The translations under genes and the position numbers were made by a program. The notes below the pieces were generated by a model. It had not been told where the DNA came from and made no database searches. It saw only the letters and a program-made list of their open reading frames with translations. A stretch of DNA of 64,000 bases, taken from positions 18,256,001-18,320,000 of the forward strand of contig CM061098.1 of assembly GCA_030770545.1 (NCBI GenBank), in the 5' to 3' direction. The first letter of the stretch is position 1, and every line of letters starts with the position of its first letter. This DNA comes from Macropodus opercularis (lineage: Eukaryota > Chordata > Actinopteri > Anabantiformes > Osphronemidae). Positions 24,401 to 34,151 of the stretch are shown one piece after another.

Positions 24401-27400
24401 GTCATTCAACCCATTTCACCCTGCATGGCACACTCTATGTACAGTAGCAAGGCAACCTGAGGATAAAGTAGCTTTATTTGCCTTGGTGGTTAAACGTTTC
24501 CAAATCACAGGTAAAGGTCAGGAAGACATCAGCAACAGTAGTGTGTGACTGTGGAATGAGCTGCACCGCTGCTTGGAGGCTTCAAACGCTCTGTTTCAAC
24601 ATGTGTCTGCTGATGCGTCCGTGTCTTCGTAAGTCCAGCGTAAAAAGAGAGGAGTCTGGTTAAAGTACCGGCTGTGGAGACACCGTGTTTGTATTGGTCG
24701 TGATTTTACATTTGCTTGTCGTTGACTGCGGCTGTTTTGCGGCTTTCTTCCTCTCTGTAACAGCTGCAAACCAGATACTGTAGCTCCGCCCCCTCACTGG
24801 TGCAGGAAGGTTCTAGCTGAGAGGCACTGTCTGATGCTGAGCGTGGAAACGGCCCCGGTCCTTTGGCCCTAGGGAGCCTAACTGCTTTCCAGGCCTGTTG
24901 TCGCTGCCTCTCACCATGCGAAAACGTTGGGCAGGATCACTGTGCTTCGCCTTAAAACCCTGGTACAGCGATGGACCCCTGCAAATTGGCAACCGTGCTG
25001 TTGATGACACCGTGACCTACTGTACCTACTGCATCGATTACTCTCACACCTGGGAGGTTCCCAGGGCCCCTCGGAGTGCAGCGCTCTCTCGCTTCATTAT
25101 TACCCTGTACACGCCGGAGCTCAGACACATCACCTTCCGAGGCTCTCAGATTAAAGCTGGATGTGTAACAGGGAATGTGATTCAGCTGATGCGATCTCAA
25201 GCACCAGCACAGGACCTGCACTGAAAAGCAGCTGCCTTCGTTCCAGGACACGGTGTAGTCGTAACCGCAGAACACAGAGTCTATACAGAATGCACTTTAT
25301 CACACTCACATCATAAAACCCTTGACTTGCTTCATCTGCCTTTTTAATGTCAACTTGCACTTTCTTTAATGAAAGTCAAAAGCCATTTGCTCTGTCTTAC
25401 ATCAGTTGACTCGGTCACTTATTTATTGTGTGAGGTTTAGGACGTGCCAAAGTGAAGCAGCATTGGCTGTGGTGGAGACGAACCTTCCCCACAGTCATGG
25501 TCCCCGTGGTCTCAAATGTTCCCTATGTGGCGACGTTAGGGTCACTTTGCCATCATTTTCCTGTGGGATGCCGTCCTTTCTGTCAAAGCCATTCAAGGTA
25601 CGGTGCATTCACGCCTGCCATTCTATGACATGATCCAGAAAAGAAGCTGTAGACGTACACTTACTGTTTCATTATTATTATTATTATTTGTTTGGACAAT
25701 GGGATATGAAGGTGATAGTTAACTACAGACCTTCAATCCAGGCACAGCAGCAGTAAACACAGCAAATCTGCAACAATCCCAGCTCTAAAGGTCACGAATC
25801 ACCACGTTTAATTTATTTAGGTGATTTGTAAAAATATATTAGATTTGATCACATCAACAGATCTAAAGAGATTCAGAATGAGTTGTAGGTTTTCTTTAAA
25901 ACGTCTCTGCACGTGGAATATATACAGTAGTGCATCATTGTTTATTTTTCTCAATTTACCAAATGCAAAGTGAGCGAACAAAAGAAAAATCTGAATCAAC
26001 TCAGTCTTTGGTTACTACGTCAGTACGTCAGTACTGGAAGTGATGCTTGGCCCCACAGAGCCCTGGTCTCAGCATCATGTGAGTCTGGGATCATGCAGAG
26101 ACAGAAGGATGTAGAAACCCTGCATCCACAGAAGATCTGTGGTTGGTTCTCTAGATGCTGAACAACCTACAGCCCAGTTCCTTCAAACACTGTGAACCTG
26201 GAAGATCTGCTGCTGTTTGAAGGCAAAGGGTGGACACAGCAAATACTGATGGGATTTAGATTCTCTGCTGTTCATTCACTGCATTTAGTTCATTTATGTA
26301 AATGCACACACACACAACAATTAACCTTAACATTAAGCTCGAGAGCTTCCTCTTCGCGCTAAGCTAAGCGGCTGCAGTCTGTATTAAACAAATCCTCCGA
26401 GTTCGTCTTCTGACATCTGACCAAATCCTTAATCTGGACATTCCACACACACACAGCTCACACACCAACAGTTGGGGTGAGCTTCCATTAATGTTTACTT
26501 ACTCCTGAACAAGTCAGATTATTCCGTGTGCCGGGCAATAACAGTAGCATCTGTCCTATGTAATGAAATGCTGGCTCCAGTATGAGAAAATGCTCTGAAG
26601 CTCAACGTCATATCAACGCCTATTGTCTCATCTGTTGCCAAGGTGATTAATGACCCAGCCTGGTTTGAACTGAGAGCCAGAAACTGTCCCTCTCACTTCT
26701 AGAAGACGAGCCATTAATCTAAAGCAGCACTTTAGGAGAACTTTGTCTTTTCCCTTGTGTTCTATTGTTCATCTCACTCACATTCTCTCTCTCTTTCTCA
26801 TCCTTTTTCCATTCTTCTAATTTCACTTTCTCTATTTTGCACTCTAATCATGCATGTCTTTTCTTTTGCTCTGTCCCCTCCTAATGTATCTGGGGGATAG
26901 CACTATATAAATTTATAGTCCTGGGCAATGGTGTTACTAATGTAAGTATCTTTCATCAACGGCAGGGCTTCAAGCCAGAACCATATACAGCAAATGCTGA
27001 AAGAAACGGAATTAGTCAAAACTAAGTTGGGCTCCAATCTTTTAGTGCAGAGAGAGTCAAGACATGCATCCATGTGTTTATAGTCAAAACTGTATCAAAT
27101 CAAGGGCAGAGTTGAAACAATTAACAGTTCAAATTTTCTGAAGAAGAACACTTGGACCAGTCGTTTATCTACATACACTCAAGTCAGGCACTGTGTTTTT
27201 TCTCCCTGGTGCTTTACTTTTTCCCGTTTTGTCACGCCCCCTGTCTTCAGTCACACCCTTTGGCAGCCAGTCACTCCCATTCCTCCCCTCTGCTTCTTGC
27301 CACCTTACTCATTCCGATCATTCCCATGTGTGCCTTCCCCTCAGCTCCCCTGTGTTTATACATCACCTCATTCACACCTCTGTTTGCCAGCTGGTCAGTT

Positions 27401-27504
27401 CACCTACCTGCCCAACAACCCCACAAAGGACTTCAGCTACGCTCCAACTCTCCACAACAGGCCATGTAGACTCAGGTTCTGTGATTTGTTTCCTAGTTAC
27501 TGTT
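21466..27504. other. Unannotated unique sequence
   Basis: No gene or mobile element firmly recognised. An (ATT)n lies at 25671-25689. Overlapping frames of about 107 codons on both strands cover 24813-25275 in a locally GC-richer patch but show no domain. At 27190-27480 there is a C-rich, promoter-like or LTR-like patch next to the Gypsy relic that I could not assign. Confidence 0.5.
25671..25689. repeat. (ATT)n microsatellite
   Basis: Six ATT trinucleotides. Confidence 0.9.
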
Positions 27505-27860
27505 GAGGTACCTCAAACCAGACCAGGGCAGGGTCCAAAAGCAGAGAGAGACGAAGATCAGTTCCAGAAAAATTATTCTGATAACCGAAAAAGGTCAGAC
27601 AATAAAAAGGAAATGGTACAACAACTCAAAATCACTGCATACTACAGGAGAAAATAACTCAGAGTGAAAAAACGGGAACACAAAACCAACTAGTTTAGCA
27701 GAATGAAGAAAATGACTCTAACGCTTACCCACAAAGATGAACCGAATAGTTAGAGGTCAAGGGACGGAAACGAGGTACAGCACAAGCATAGACATGAATC
27801 AGGGAAGACAAACTAGCACAGACAAACCCGTGGACAAACATAATATACACACTTACTTAC
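27505..27860 (-). repeat. 3' LTR relic of the Gypsy element
   Basis: The block ATTCTGATAACCGAAAAAGG with a later TACTACAGGAGAAAATAACT recurs in diverged form at 29580-29650 (ATTCAGATAACCGAAAAGG, ATACAGGAGAGGATAACT). The two copies flank the pol relics in the same orientation, as LTRs do. The outer boundaries are not resolved. Confidence 0.55.
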
Positions 27861-27869
27861 GGATCCTTA

Positions 27870-28027
27870 TGGATCATCAGCCCGATGAAAATCCGCCGTA
27901 AAGCCCGGGACCAATATGAAGCGAGCTGGGACCCAACTCCGGTCCTCAGGGCCACACCCCTCCCAATCTACCAAGCACTGGAACCACCTCCCACAACACC
28001 TGGAACAAAGAACCTGCCGGACTGAGT
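27870..28027 (-). pseudogene. Chromodomain fragment of Gypsy integrase
   Basis: The minus-strand translation contains LVDWEGCGPEDRSWVPARF, which fits the Y-LVDWEGYG-x-ERSWVPA core of retrotransposon chromodomains. It is followed by a FHR tail before the LTR. In chromoviruses this C-terminal domain tethers integrase to histone marks. A frameshift near 28030 separates it from the upstream integrase frame. Confidence 0.8.
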
Positions 28028-28199
28028 ACAAGCGATCAATGACCGTGGAGGGGGACTGGTGGAGGGTAAGAGTTCACAGTCCACGACCAGCTGCGGACAG
28101 GACACATGGTAAACTGGTGGGCTTTCAACGTCGCAGGAAGAGTCACCTTCATGGCCACTGGGTTGACCACTGAGAATCTCAAACAGACCAATGAATCTG

Positions 28200-28720
28200 G
28201 GTGATAATTTTCTCCTTAGTGGAAAGCCATACCTTATCACCCACCTTGTAATCGGGGGCCAGTGAACGTTTTTTGTCTGTCTGATGTGAAGATCCGTCTC
28301 AGAAGATAGGGTTAGGAACTCTTCTCCACGTGGTCTGGCACCTCCTGATGAGTGCTGAGGAGGATACCGAGCCCTGAACCTGTTGAGATGGGAACAGCTG
28401 GTACCCATATGCTGCCTGAAATGGGGAACAACCAGAGCAGAAGATGGCAGTGTGTTATGAGCGTAGTCAATTCATGGCAACTGTTGGACCCATGAGGATG
28501 GTTTAGAGGGTTCCATGCACCGCAGCATGGGCTCAATGTCCTCATTCTTTCTCTCAGCCTGGCCGTTGGTCTGAGGGTGGAATCCTGATGACAGACTGGC
28601 AGTAGCCACAACAGCTACACAGAACTCAAACCACACAGAAGCAACAAACCGAGGTCCCCGATCTGACAAACTATCCTCAGGCAGCCCATGCAATCTGCAC
28701 ACACGGGAAAAAACAAACAA
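28200..28720 (-). pseudogene. Ty3/Gypsy integrase core fragment
   Basis: The minus strand reads LPEDSLSDRGPRFVAS, which holds the second catalytic Asp of the DDE core. Then comes GFHPQTNGQAERKNEDIE, with the catalytic Glu in QAERKN. A separate frame further on carries KLSPRFIGLFEIL, the GPY/F-type module after the core. The first catalytic Asp and the zinc-binding N-terminus are absent. Frame changes near 28410-28470 break the reading frame. It encoded the enzyme that joins retrotransposon cDNA to the host chromosome; here it is dead. Confidence 0.85.
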
Positions 28721-28829
28721 TTAGCAGGACAACCAGCTGGAACAGGAGAGTCATTTTTGAACGTTTTCACTCTATCCTCCAGGTTCCAATCACCACTGCA
28801 GAATGTTGTCGTCCTGCTCCTGAGTTGCG

Positions 28830-29010
28830 ATGTCCTCCTCTACCTCAAACTGCCGGGAGAGGGCATCAGGTTTAGTGGTTTGTGAACCACGTCTGTGAGA
28901 GAGGGTGAAGTTAAAACGGTGCCCAGCAGGACTGACGGGCAGTTTTAATATATTCCAAATTGCGGTGGTCTGTCCAGATGACGAAAGGATGCTCCGCTCC
29001 CTCTAGCCAA
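28830..29010 (-). pseudogene. Gypsy RNase H fragment
   Basis: HPFVIWTDHRNLEYIKTAR is the well-conserved end of the Gypsy RNase H domain. KPDALSRQFEVEED is the usual linker between RNase H and integrase. The two parts are in different frames, with a stop between them. RNase H would have degraded the RNA strand during reverse transcription. Confidence 0.85.
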
Positions 29011-29029
29011 TGCCGTCACCGTAAAAAAA

Positions 29030-29204
29030 GATGTCTTCAAATGCAGCAACACTGCCCTTACATGCTCCACATGTTCCCTCATATCACATGAAGAAATCAA
29101 TATGTCATCATATGTCTGAGAACGTCATTGACCAGTGCCTGAAAAACAGCAAGTGCATTGGTTATACCGAAAGGTATCACTAAATACTCATAATGACCGG
29201 TGGG
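29030..29204 (-). pseudogene. Gypsy reverse transcriptase fragment
   Basis: The minus strand reads GHYEYLVIPFGITNALAVFQ, the palm motif preceding the catalytic box. After a short deletion, YDDILIS and a REHVEHVRAVLLHLK segment appear in another frame. The catalytic aspartate pair is thus still visible, but out of frame and with the YxDD spacing altered. Fingers and thumb are otherwise lost. Confidence 0.8.
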
Positions 29205-29212
29205 TATGTTGT

Positions 29213-29313
29213 TGTTGTTGTGTTTTGTCTAGTCGAGTCAAGTCACGTCCTAGTCCGAGTCTGCGTTTGGGTCCACCACCCCTACTCTCATCAAACACTG
29301 TCATCAGTTTTGT
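29213..29313 (+). repeat. Possible LTR end fragment inserted in the Gypsy relic
   Basis: GAGTCTGCGTTTGGGTCCAC followed by ...TTTTGTAACA resembles the 3' end of the LTRs of the 31-34 kb element (GAGTCTGCGTCTGGGTCCAC ... GGGATTGTAACA). It lies in plus orientation, opposite to the surrounding pol relics. It occupies the place where RT and protease should be continuous. Confidence 0.4.
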
Positions 29314-29415
29314 AACATTACCCTCCACTGCCATCGGCAGAGAAATGAGCTTGCACAGTAACCTCTCATCTATGAAGTTAGCCTCCGATCCACTAAGGCA
29401 TGAACAGCAAACGAT
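29314..29415 (-). pseudogene. Gypsy aspartic protease fragment
   Basis: The minus-strand translation has SGSEANFIDERLLCKL. This fits the sequence following the catalytic D-S/T-G of Gypsy retropepsins, but the residue before SG is Leu here instead of the catalytic Asp. Only about 30 residues remain. It would have cleaved the Gag-Pol polyprotein; it is inactive here. Confidence 0.65.
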
Positions 29416-29539
29416 TTGGATGGACTGGAGACCGTGGCCAGGAAAAGCGATTGGCCCGGAGAGAGGAGGTAAGCAGACACGCTCATCAACTCTCTCTGCT
29501 TGACGAGCCGACGGCGCTGTCAGAGTCTCCCAGTGGGTC

Positions 29540-29650
29540 AAACTGGACCCAAAAAAAGTAAGGGAGACCCTAAAAACAGATATTTATTCAGATAACCGAA
29601 AAGGTCAGGCACTGTCACTGTATAATACAGGAGAGGATAACTGCCACGCG
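29540..29650 (-). repeat. 5' LTR relic of the Gypsy element
   Basis: This is the diverged direct-repeat partner of 27505-27860. It shares TTATTCAGATAACCGAAAAGG and ATACAGGAGAGGATAACT. On the minus strand it includes GAATAAATA, a possible poly(A) signal. The rest of this LTR is missing or unrecognisable. Confidence 0.5.
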
Positions 29651-31249
29651 GTTTAGTTACTCATAGTTCTTTTGTATTTTCGCCCCCCAAAATCATAGTT
29701 TGTTTTTGGGTTTGGAGGTGTTTTCAGCTAGTCCTGTTCTGTGTTTGTTTGAATAAAACCCTCCAGCCTGCTCTTCTTTGGGGCATTGGTTGGTTAAGTC
29801 CTTGAGACAAAGAGATGTGTGATGGGCACAGAGGAAAGAATAAATGGAAAGGAGATGCCCAGAGAGTAATAACATGAAAAAGCAAGTGGTTAAGCAAAAG
29901 GATGAAGATGAGAATGTTTGAGATACAGAAGTCGTTAAAGAAAAAAAGGAGCAAATTAAGGTCAACAAGTGTGTATGGTACAACTGTGGACCCTTCACCC
30001 TCATCCATCACTTACACACACACAAAGTGGGTATGAATAACATTTGAGCTCTTCAGAGAGAATAGGGACGTGTTCCAGGCTCTAACCTCCATCGCAGCTG
30101 GTGTCGAGAACACAGCACACTAACATGTTCTGCGATAAATAAGGGTTTAAGTGTCTGCACATCTGTTTTTGTACTGTTGGAATAATGTGCATTAAGGTTC
30201 GGAGCAAGTGTTCTGCTCCCCTGTACTCACCACACGCTTTAACTGTGGAAGACAGGAGGGGAAAACTTGTCTGGCTGATCAGCAGGGAATTATCTTATAC
30301 TGCAGAGGACAACTGTGCTCCTCAACTGATTATCCTTTGTCTCCTGAGATGTCTAAAGCTTATTCTTGTTTAATCCTGATGAGCGCACTGAAGTCTGACT
30401 GGACTTTCTTCTTTCCTGATGTGAGGGAGGTGAAAATCCCCTTCAGAGGGACCCGTATAGAGACAGATTAGGCTCAAAAGTTTATCGAGTTACACAGTTT
30501 AGAGTGGTCAGACGCTACAGGGTGGACCGAGCCTCAACGCAGGGACATTATACTTAGCAGGAGATAGGAAGGTGGCGTCAATACGCTGTGTACAGTATAG
30601 TGAAGACGTCAGGGGTTAATGAGGAAGGTGATAGATGATGGCGGTACAGTACATGTAGGTGAGCAGCTTAATGAGTGAACAGGAATCGGCAAAAGAGAAG
30701 ATAGATCAGAGTAAGATGGAAAGACGAACAGAAGGTCACAGTAAATAGCGCTTGTGTAATAAAAGCACCAGATGCCAGCAGGCGTCTTATATCGGTCTAT
30801 AACAGTTTCAGCAGGCACGTGTCTATTTGAATTCAAGTTGAAAACAAGCATCAGGTCTAGTTTCCAAAGGCAAAGTCAGTGGTCAAACTAGAATGTCCCG
30901 TTACCAAAACAAAAAGGATCAAAGAAGCAAAACCTACAGCACCAAAGAGCCCAGAGGTCCTGTTCTAGTCCAGTCCAGCTGGCGGGAACGTGACGCCCGA
31001 CTACAAAAGGAACCATCCTTCACCATCCTACACTCCATCACAGCTTCAGCAGAGGCCCGTTCATCCACATCCTCGTGGCACAGCTTCCATTTGTTTTCCT
31101 AATTTAATGAAACCTTGCACTTTGACCACATCCATGTTTGTTTCTAGCAAAATGTGTCTCCGTGTTATTTGCGATGCCGGATTGTGCAGCTGTTCCACAG
31201 ACTGTGAAAGTAAAGCCTGTAGGATGAACATCCATCTTCTTTCAGAGTT
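29651..31249. other. Unannotated sequence between two retroelements
   Basis: No gene or repeat recognised. Short frames on both strands have no motifs. The 3' end runs directly into the target-site duplication of the LTR element. Confidence 0.55.
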
Positions 31250-31254
31250 CTGAG
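31250..31254 (+). repeat. Target-site duplication, left
   Basis: CTGAG, identical to 34152-34156. Five bases is the usual Ty3/Gypsy duplication length. Confidence 0.85.
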
Positions 31255-31943
31255 TGTGACAGTCAGCCCTCCAACCTCTGGAGGGCGCTGTGGTTTAGTT
31301 TTGTTCTTCGTCGTGTCCTTTGTTAATTAAGTTATTGTTTACACCTGTGTTGAGTCTTGTCCTGTCTTGTCTTTGTCAGTTGTCGGTTCGTCGTAGGTGT
31401 TTGGTGTGGGTCCTGTTCTGTGTGAGTCTTAGTCTCTGTTCGTGAGTCCTGTGTAACCCAAAGTTCTGTGTAAGTCTGAGTCCTGTGTGTGTAAGTATGT
31501 ATGCGACCTGTGTGAATGTAAGTATGTATGCGTCCTGTGTGTATGCGTCCTGTCGGCGAGCGTGTTGCTCCGACTTCTGTCCCCGTCGTTGAGTGTAGCT
31601 CCGACGTTCCCGTATGTAGTTGTGTGAGTGTGTCGTCGTGGAGTGTTGCTCCGACGTTCCGGTGTGTGTGTGTGTGTGTGTATGTGTGTGTGTATATGTG
31701 TCCAGTGTCGTCGGTGTCCCGTCGTTGAGCGAGTGCTCCGACGCCTCCGTGTTTTGTGTGGTCTGACGTCTTGTGTTTCCTGGTTTCTGTAAGTCTCGTA
31801 CTTCTGTTATGTTCTGTTTTTGGTCCCTGTTAATAAAATATTATTATTGTTAAGTTCTGTTCTTCGTCTTGAGTCTGCGTCTGGGTCCACCACCTTTGCC
31901 CACACCCGACACCGGCAACCCCGACAGTTCCGGGATTGTAACA
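31255..31943 (+). repeat. 5' LTR (689 bp)
   Basis: The LTR runs from TGTGACAG to TGTAACA. Relative to the 3' LTR it lacks 16 bases after GTTGAGTCTTG; the missing block is GTTTATGTATTTAAGT, which includes a TATA-like TATTTAAG. It also carries fewer copies of the internal 54-bp repeat. A poly(A) signal AATAAA lies at 31832-31837. If the missing block is the core promoter, this copy would be weakly or not transcribed. Confidence 0.88.
31832..31837 (+). promoter_or_regulatory. Poly(A) signal in the 5' LTR
   Basis: AATAAA in the context TTAATAAAATATT, about 105 bp before the LTR end. The equivalent in the 3' LTR is at 34042-34047. Confidence 0.6.
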
Positions 31944-32158
31944 GAACGAACCGACCATCACGGACCCAGCAGACTTAGTTTTTTTTTTCTCCTTTCTCCT
32001 TTTTTGCCATTTTTTGGTTGGTGGTTTTTTTTTGTTAAGTGTGTGTGGAGCCGGGGGGTGGTGAAGCTGCATCGCCTCCAGGCCCAGACACACGGGGCTC
32101 GGTCTGTCCCGCGACTTGTGACCAAAGTCGCGGAGCGCAGCGCCAGTTCCAGCACCCC

Positions 32159-32500
32159 GGCGTCTTAAGGTGGAGACGTCGGCCGGTGAAAGCCGGCGGC
32201 TCACCACCGCCGCACCTGCCCTCGCCAAGCGCTCTCCAGGAGGAGACGCCAGGCTGGGGAAACAGCGGCTCTTCCCCGCTGCACCTGACGGAGTCTGGTC
32301 CTGCCCCGCGACGTCGTCAAGCGGCATTGCAGCTTCAGCTCCTTCCCCCCCGGCGTCTTAAGGTGGAGACGCCGCGCGGTGAAAGTCGGCGAGTCCCGTT
32401 CGTCGCACCTGCCCCTCGTCGAGCGCTCCAGGAGGAGAAGCCTGGCTGGAGGGGAAACAGCGGTTGTCCCCGCTGCACCTACCTAGAAACCGGTCCCTAT
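32159..32500 (+). repeat. 192-bp tandem duplication in the element leader
   Basis: CGGCGTCTTAAGGTGGAGAC starts at 32159 and again at 32351. After both come GGTGAAAG, CGCACCTGCCC, CTCCAGGAGGAGA, GGGGAAACAGCGG and CCCCGCTGCACCT blocks in the same order. The copies have diverged noticeably more than the LTRs have from each other, so this duplication is part of the element family and not a recent local event. Confidence 0.85.
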
Positions 32501-32607
32501 TCCGGTGGCCCATGGGGGGCTGTTTCGGCCCCTGGAGCAAGGAGCTCCTTTTGTTCCATGGACTGGTCGGGGAAGGATCCGGTGCTGTTCCTGTTTCGGC
32601 GACCCTG

Positions 32608-33085
32608 GGAGGGGGTCCGCGCTTGTTCGTGTGCCTGCGGCCTCAAGGAGGGGTCCGCGCCTGTTCGTGTGCCTGCGGCCCCAAGGAGGGGTCCGTGCCT
32701 GTTCGTGTGCCTGCGGCCCCAAGGAGGGGTCCGCGCCTGTTCGTGTGCCTGCGGCCCCAAGGAGGGGTCCGCGCCTGTTCGTGTGCCTGCGGCCCCAAGG
32801 AGGGGTCCGCGCCTGTTCGTGTGCCTGCGGCCCCAAGGAGGGGTCCGCGCCTGTTCGTGTGCCTGCGGCCCCAAGGAGGGGTCCGCGCCTGTTCGTGTGC
32901 CTGCGGCCCCAAGGAGGGGTCCGCGCTTGTTCGTGTGCCTGCGGCCCCAAGGAGGGGTCCGCGCTTGTTCGTGTGCCTGCGGCCCCAAGGAGGGGTCCGC
33001 GCCTGTTCGTGTGCCCGCGGCCCCAAGGAGGGGTCAGCGCCTGTTCGTGTGCCCGCGGCCCCAAGGAGGGGTCCGCGCCTGTTCC
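32608..33085 (+). repeat. 38-bp GC-rich minisatellite, about 12.5 copies
   Basis: The unit is GGAGGGGTCCGCGCCTGTTC followed by GTGTGCCTGCGGCCCCAA. Unit starts run every 38 bp from 32647 to 33065, plus one 39-bp unit at the left edge. Copies are nearly identical (CGCGCC/CGCGCT, CCTGCGG/CCCGCGG variants). CCCCAAGGAGGGG at each junction can fold into a 4-bp hairpin with a 5-nt loop. 38 is not a multiple of 3, and the unit has no stop in several frames. Long open frames (up to 454 codons plus, 216 codons minus) therefore pass through it on both strands; I treat them as artefacts. Confidence 0.95.
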
Positions 33086-33318
33086 AGCCGTCCTCAAGGG
33101 GCTATTCTGGGCCCCTGGAGCGAGGGGCCCCATGGACTAGTGACTTTTTGTGTTTGTTTTCAACCTGCCATGAAGGGATTTTCAAATATGGACATTTATT
33201 TCATGGACATTTCGTTTAGTTTGTTTTGTTTTGTTTTCTTAGTTTTGGTTTGCCCTCCCTCCCTCCCACTCGTTTGTGCCGCGGTCTCTGGCTTGGAAGC
33301 CGTCTGGAAGCCGGCATT

Positions 33319-33328
33319 GGAGGGGGGG
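33319..33328 (+). promoter_or_regulatory. Polypurine tract before the 3' LTR
   Basis: GGAGGGGGGG lies three bases before the first TG of the 3' LTR. This is the expected place for the plus-strand primer of reverse transcription. Confidence 0.75.
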
Positions 33329-33671
33329 CTCTGTGACAGTCAGCCCTCCAACCTCTGGAGGGCGCTGTGGTTTAGTTTTGTTCTTCGTCGTGTCCTTTGT
33401 TAATTAAGTTATTGTTTACACCTGTGTTGAGTCTTGGTTTATGTATTTAAGTTCCTGTCTTGTCTTTGTCAGTTGTCGGTTCGTCGTAGGTGTTTGGTGT
33501 GGGTCCTGTTCTGTGTGAGTCTTAGTCTCTGTTCGTGAGTCCTGTGTAACCCAAAGTTCTGTGTAAGTCTGAGTCCTGTGTGTGTAAGTATGTATGCGAC
33601 CTGTGTGAATGTAAGTATGTATGCGTCCTGTGTGTATGCGTCCTGTCGGCGAGCGTGTTGCTCCGACTTCT

Positions 33672-33890
33672 GTCCCCGTCGTTGAGTGTTGCTCCGACGT
33701 TCCTGTACGTATGTGTTTGTGTGTGTGTCCCGTCGTTGAGTGTTGCTCCGACGTTCCTGTACGTATGTGTTTGTGTGTGTGTCCCGTCGTTGAGTGTTGC
33801 TCCGACGTTCCTGTACGTATGTGTTTGTGTGTGTGTCCCGTCGTTGAGTGTTGCTCCGACGTTCCTGTACGTATGTGTTTGTGTGTGTGT
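33672..33890 (+). repeat. 54-bp minisatellite inside the 3' LTR, 4 copies
   Basis: The unit starts GTCCCGTCGTTGAGTGTTGC and ends in TGTGTTTGTGTGTGT. Starts are at 33672, 33727, 33781 and 33835 (periods 55, 54, 54). The 5' LTR has only about two diverged copies around 31575-31690. 54 bp is 18 codons, which explains the repeating 18-residue frames seen on either strand. Confidence 0.92.
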
Positions 33891-34041
33891 GTGCAGTCGG
33901 CGAGCGTGTTGCTCCGACTTGTTTGTGTCCCGTCGTTGAGCGAGTGCTCCGACGCCCCCGTGTTTTGTGTGGTCTGACGTCTTGTATTTCCTGGTTTCTG
34001 TAAGTCTCGTACTTCTGTTATGTTCTGTTTTTTGGTTTGTC

Positions 34042-34047
34042 AATAAA
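34042..34047 (+). promoter_or_regulatory. Poly(A) signal in the 3' LTR
   Basis: AATAAA within GTCAATAAAATATT; it would end the element transcript in the R region. Confidence 0.6.
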
Positions 34048-34151
34048 ATATTATTATTGTTAAGTTCTGTCCTCGTCTTGAGTCTGCGTCTGGGTCCACC
34101 ACCTTGCCCACACCCGACACCGGCAACCCCGACAGTTCCGGGATTGTAACA

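Larger units (their letters stand above)
27505..29650 (-). mobile_element. Degenerate Ty3/Gypsy chromovirus-type retrotransposon
   Basis: Read on the minus strand, right to left, the order is: LTR relic (about 29540-29650), protease (29314-29415), reverse transcriptase (29030-29204), RNase H (28830-29010), integrase (28200-28720), chromodomain (27870-28027), LTR relic (27505-27860). This is the canonical Ty3/Gypsy order, and the chromodomain marks a chromovirus. The total is about 2.1 kb, far shorter than a full element; gag and most of protease and RT are gone. Many stops and frameshifts make it non-functional. A fragment resembling an LTR end of another family sits between protease and RT (29213-29313). 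The call rests on motif recognition, not on a search. Confidence 0.85.
33332..34151 (+). repeat. 3' LTR (820 bp)
   Basis: It has the same termini as the 5' LTR. It is longer because it keeps the 16-bp TATA-like block after GTTGAGTCTTG and has more copies of the 54-bp repeat. The poly(A) signal AATAAA is at 34042-34047. Outside these indels the two LTRs differ at only a handful of positions. Confidence 0.88.

Noticed and set aside
27190..27480. Possible LTR start or CpG-poor promoter next to the Gypsy relic
   Set aside because: It is C-rich and pyrimidine-biased, but there is no matching copy on the other side of the element and no clear boundary.
32039..33403. 454-codon plus-strand open frame
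   Set aside because: It starts in the leader of an LTR element, runs through a 38-bp minisatellite and ends inside the 3' LTR. Its repetitive Cys/Pro/Arg pattern is the tandem repeat read in rotating frames, and competing frames are open on both strands.
33522..34043. 173-codon minus-strand and 118-119-codon plus-strand frames with 18-residue repeats
   Set aside because: They lie wholly inside the LTR and are products of its 54-bp tandem repeat.
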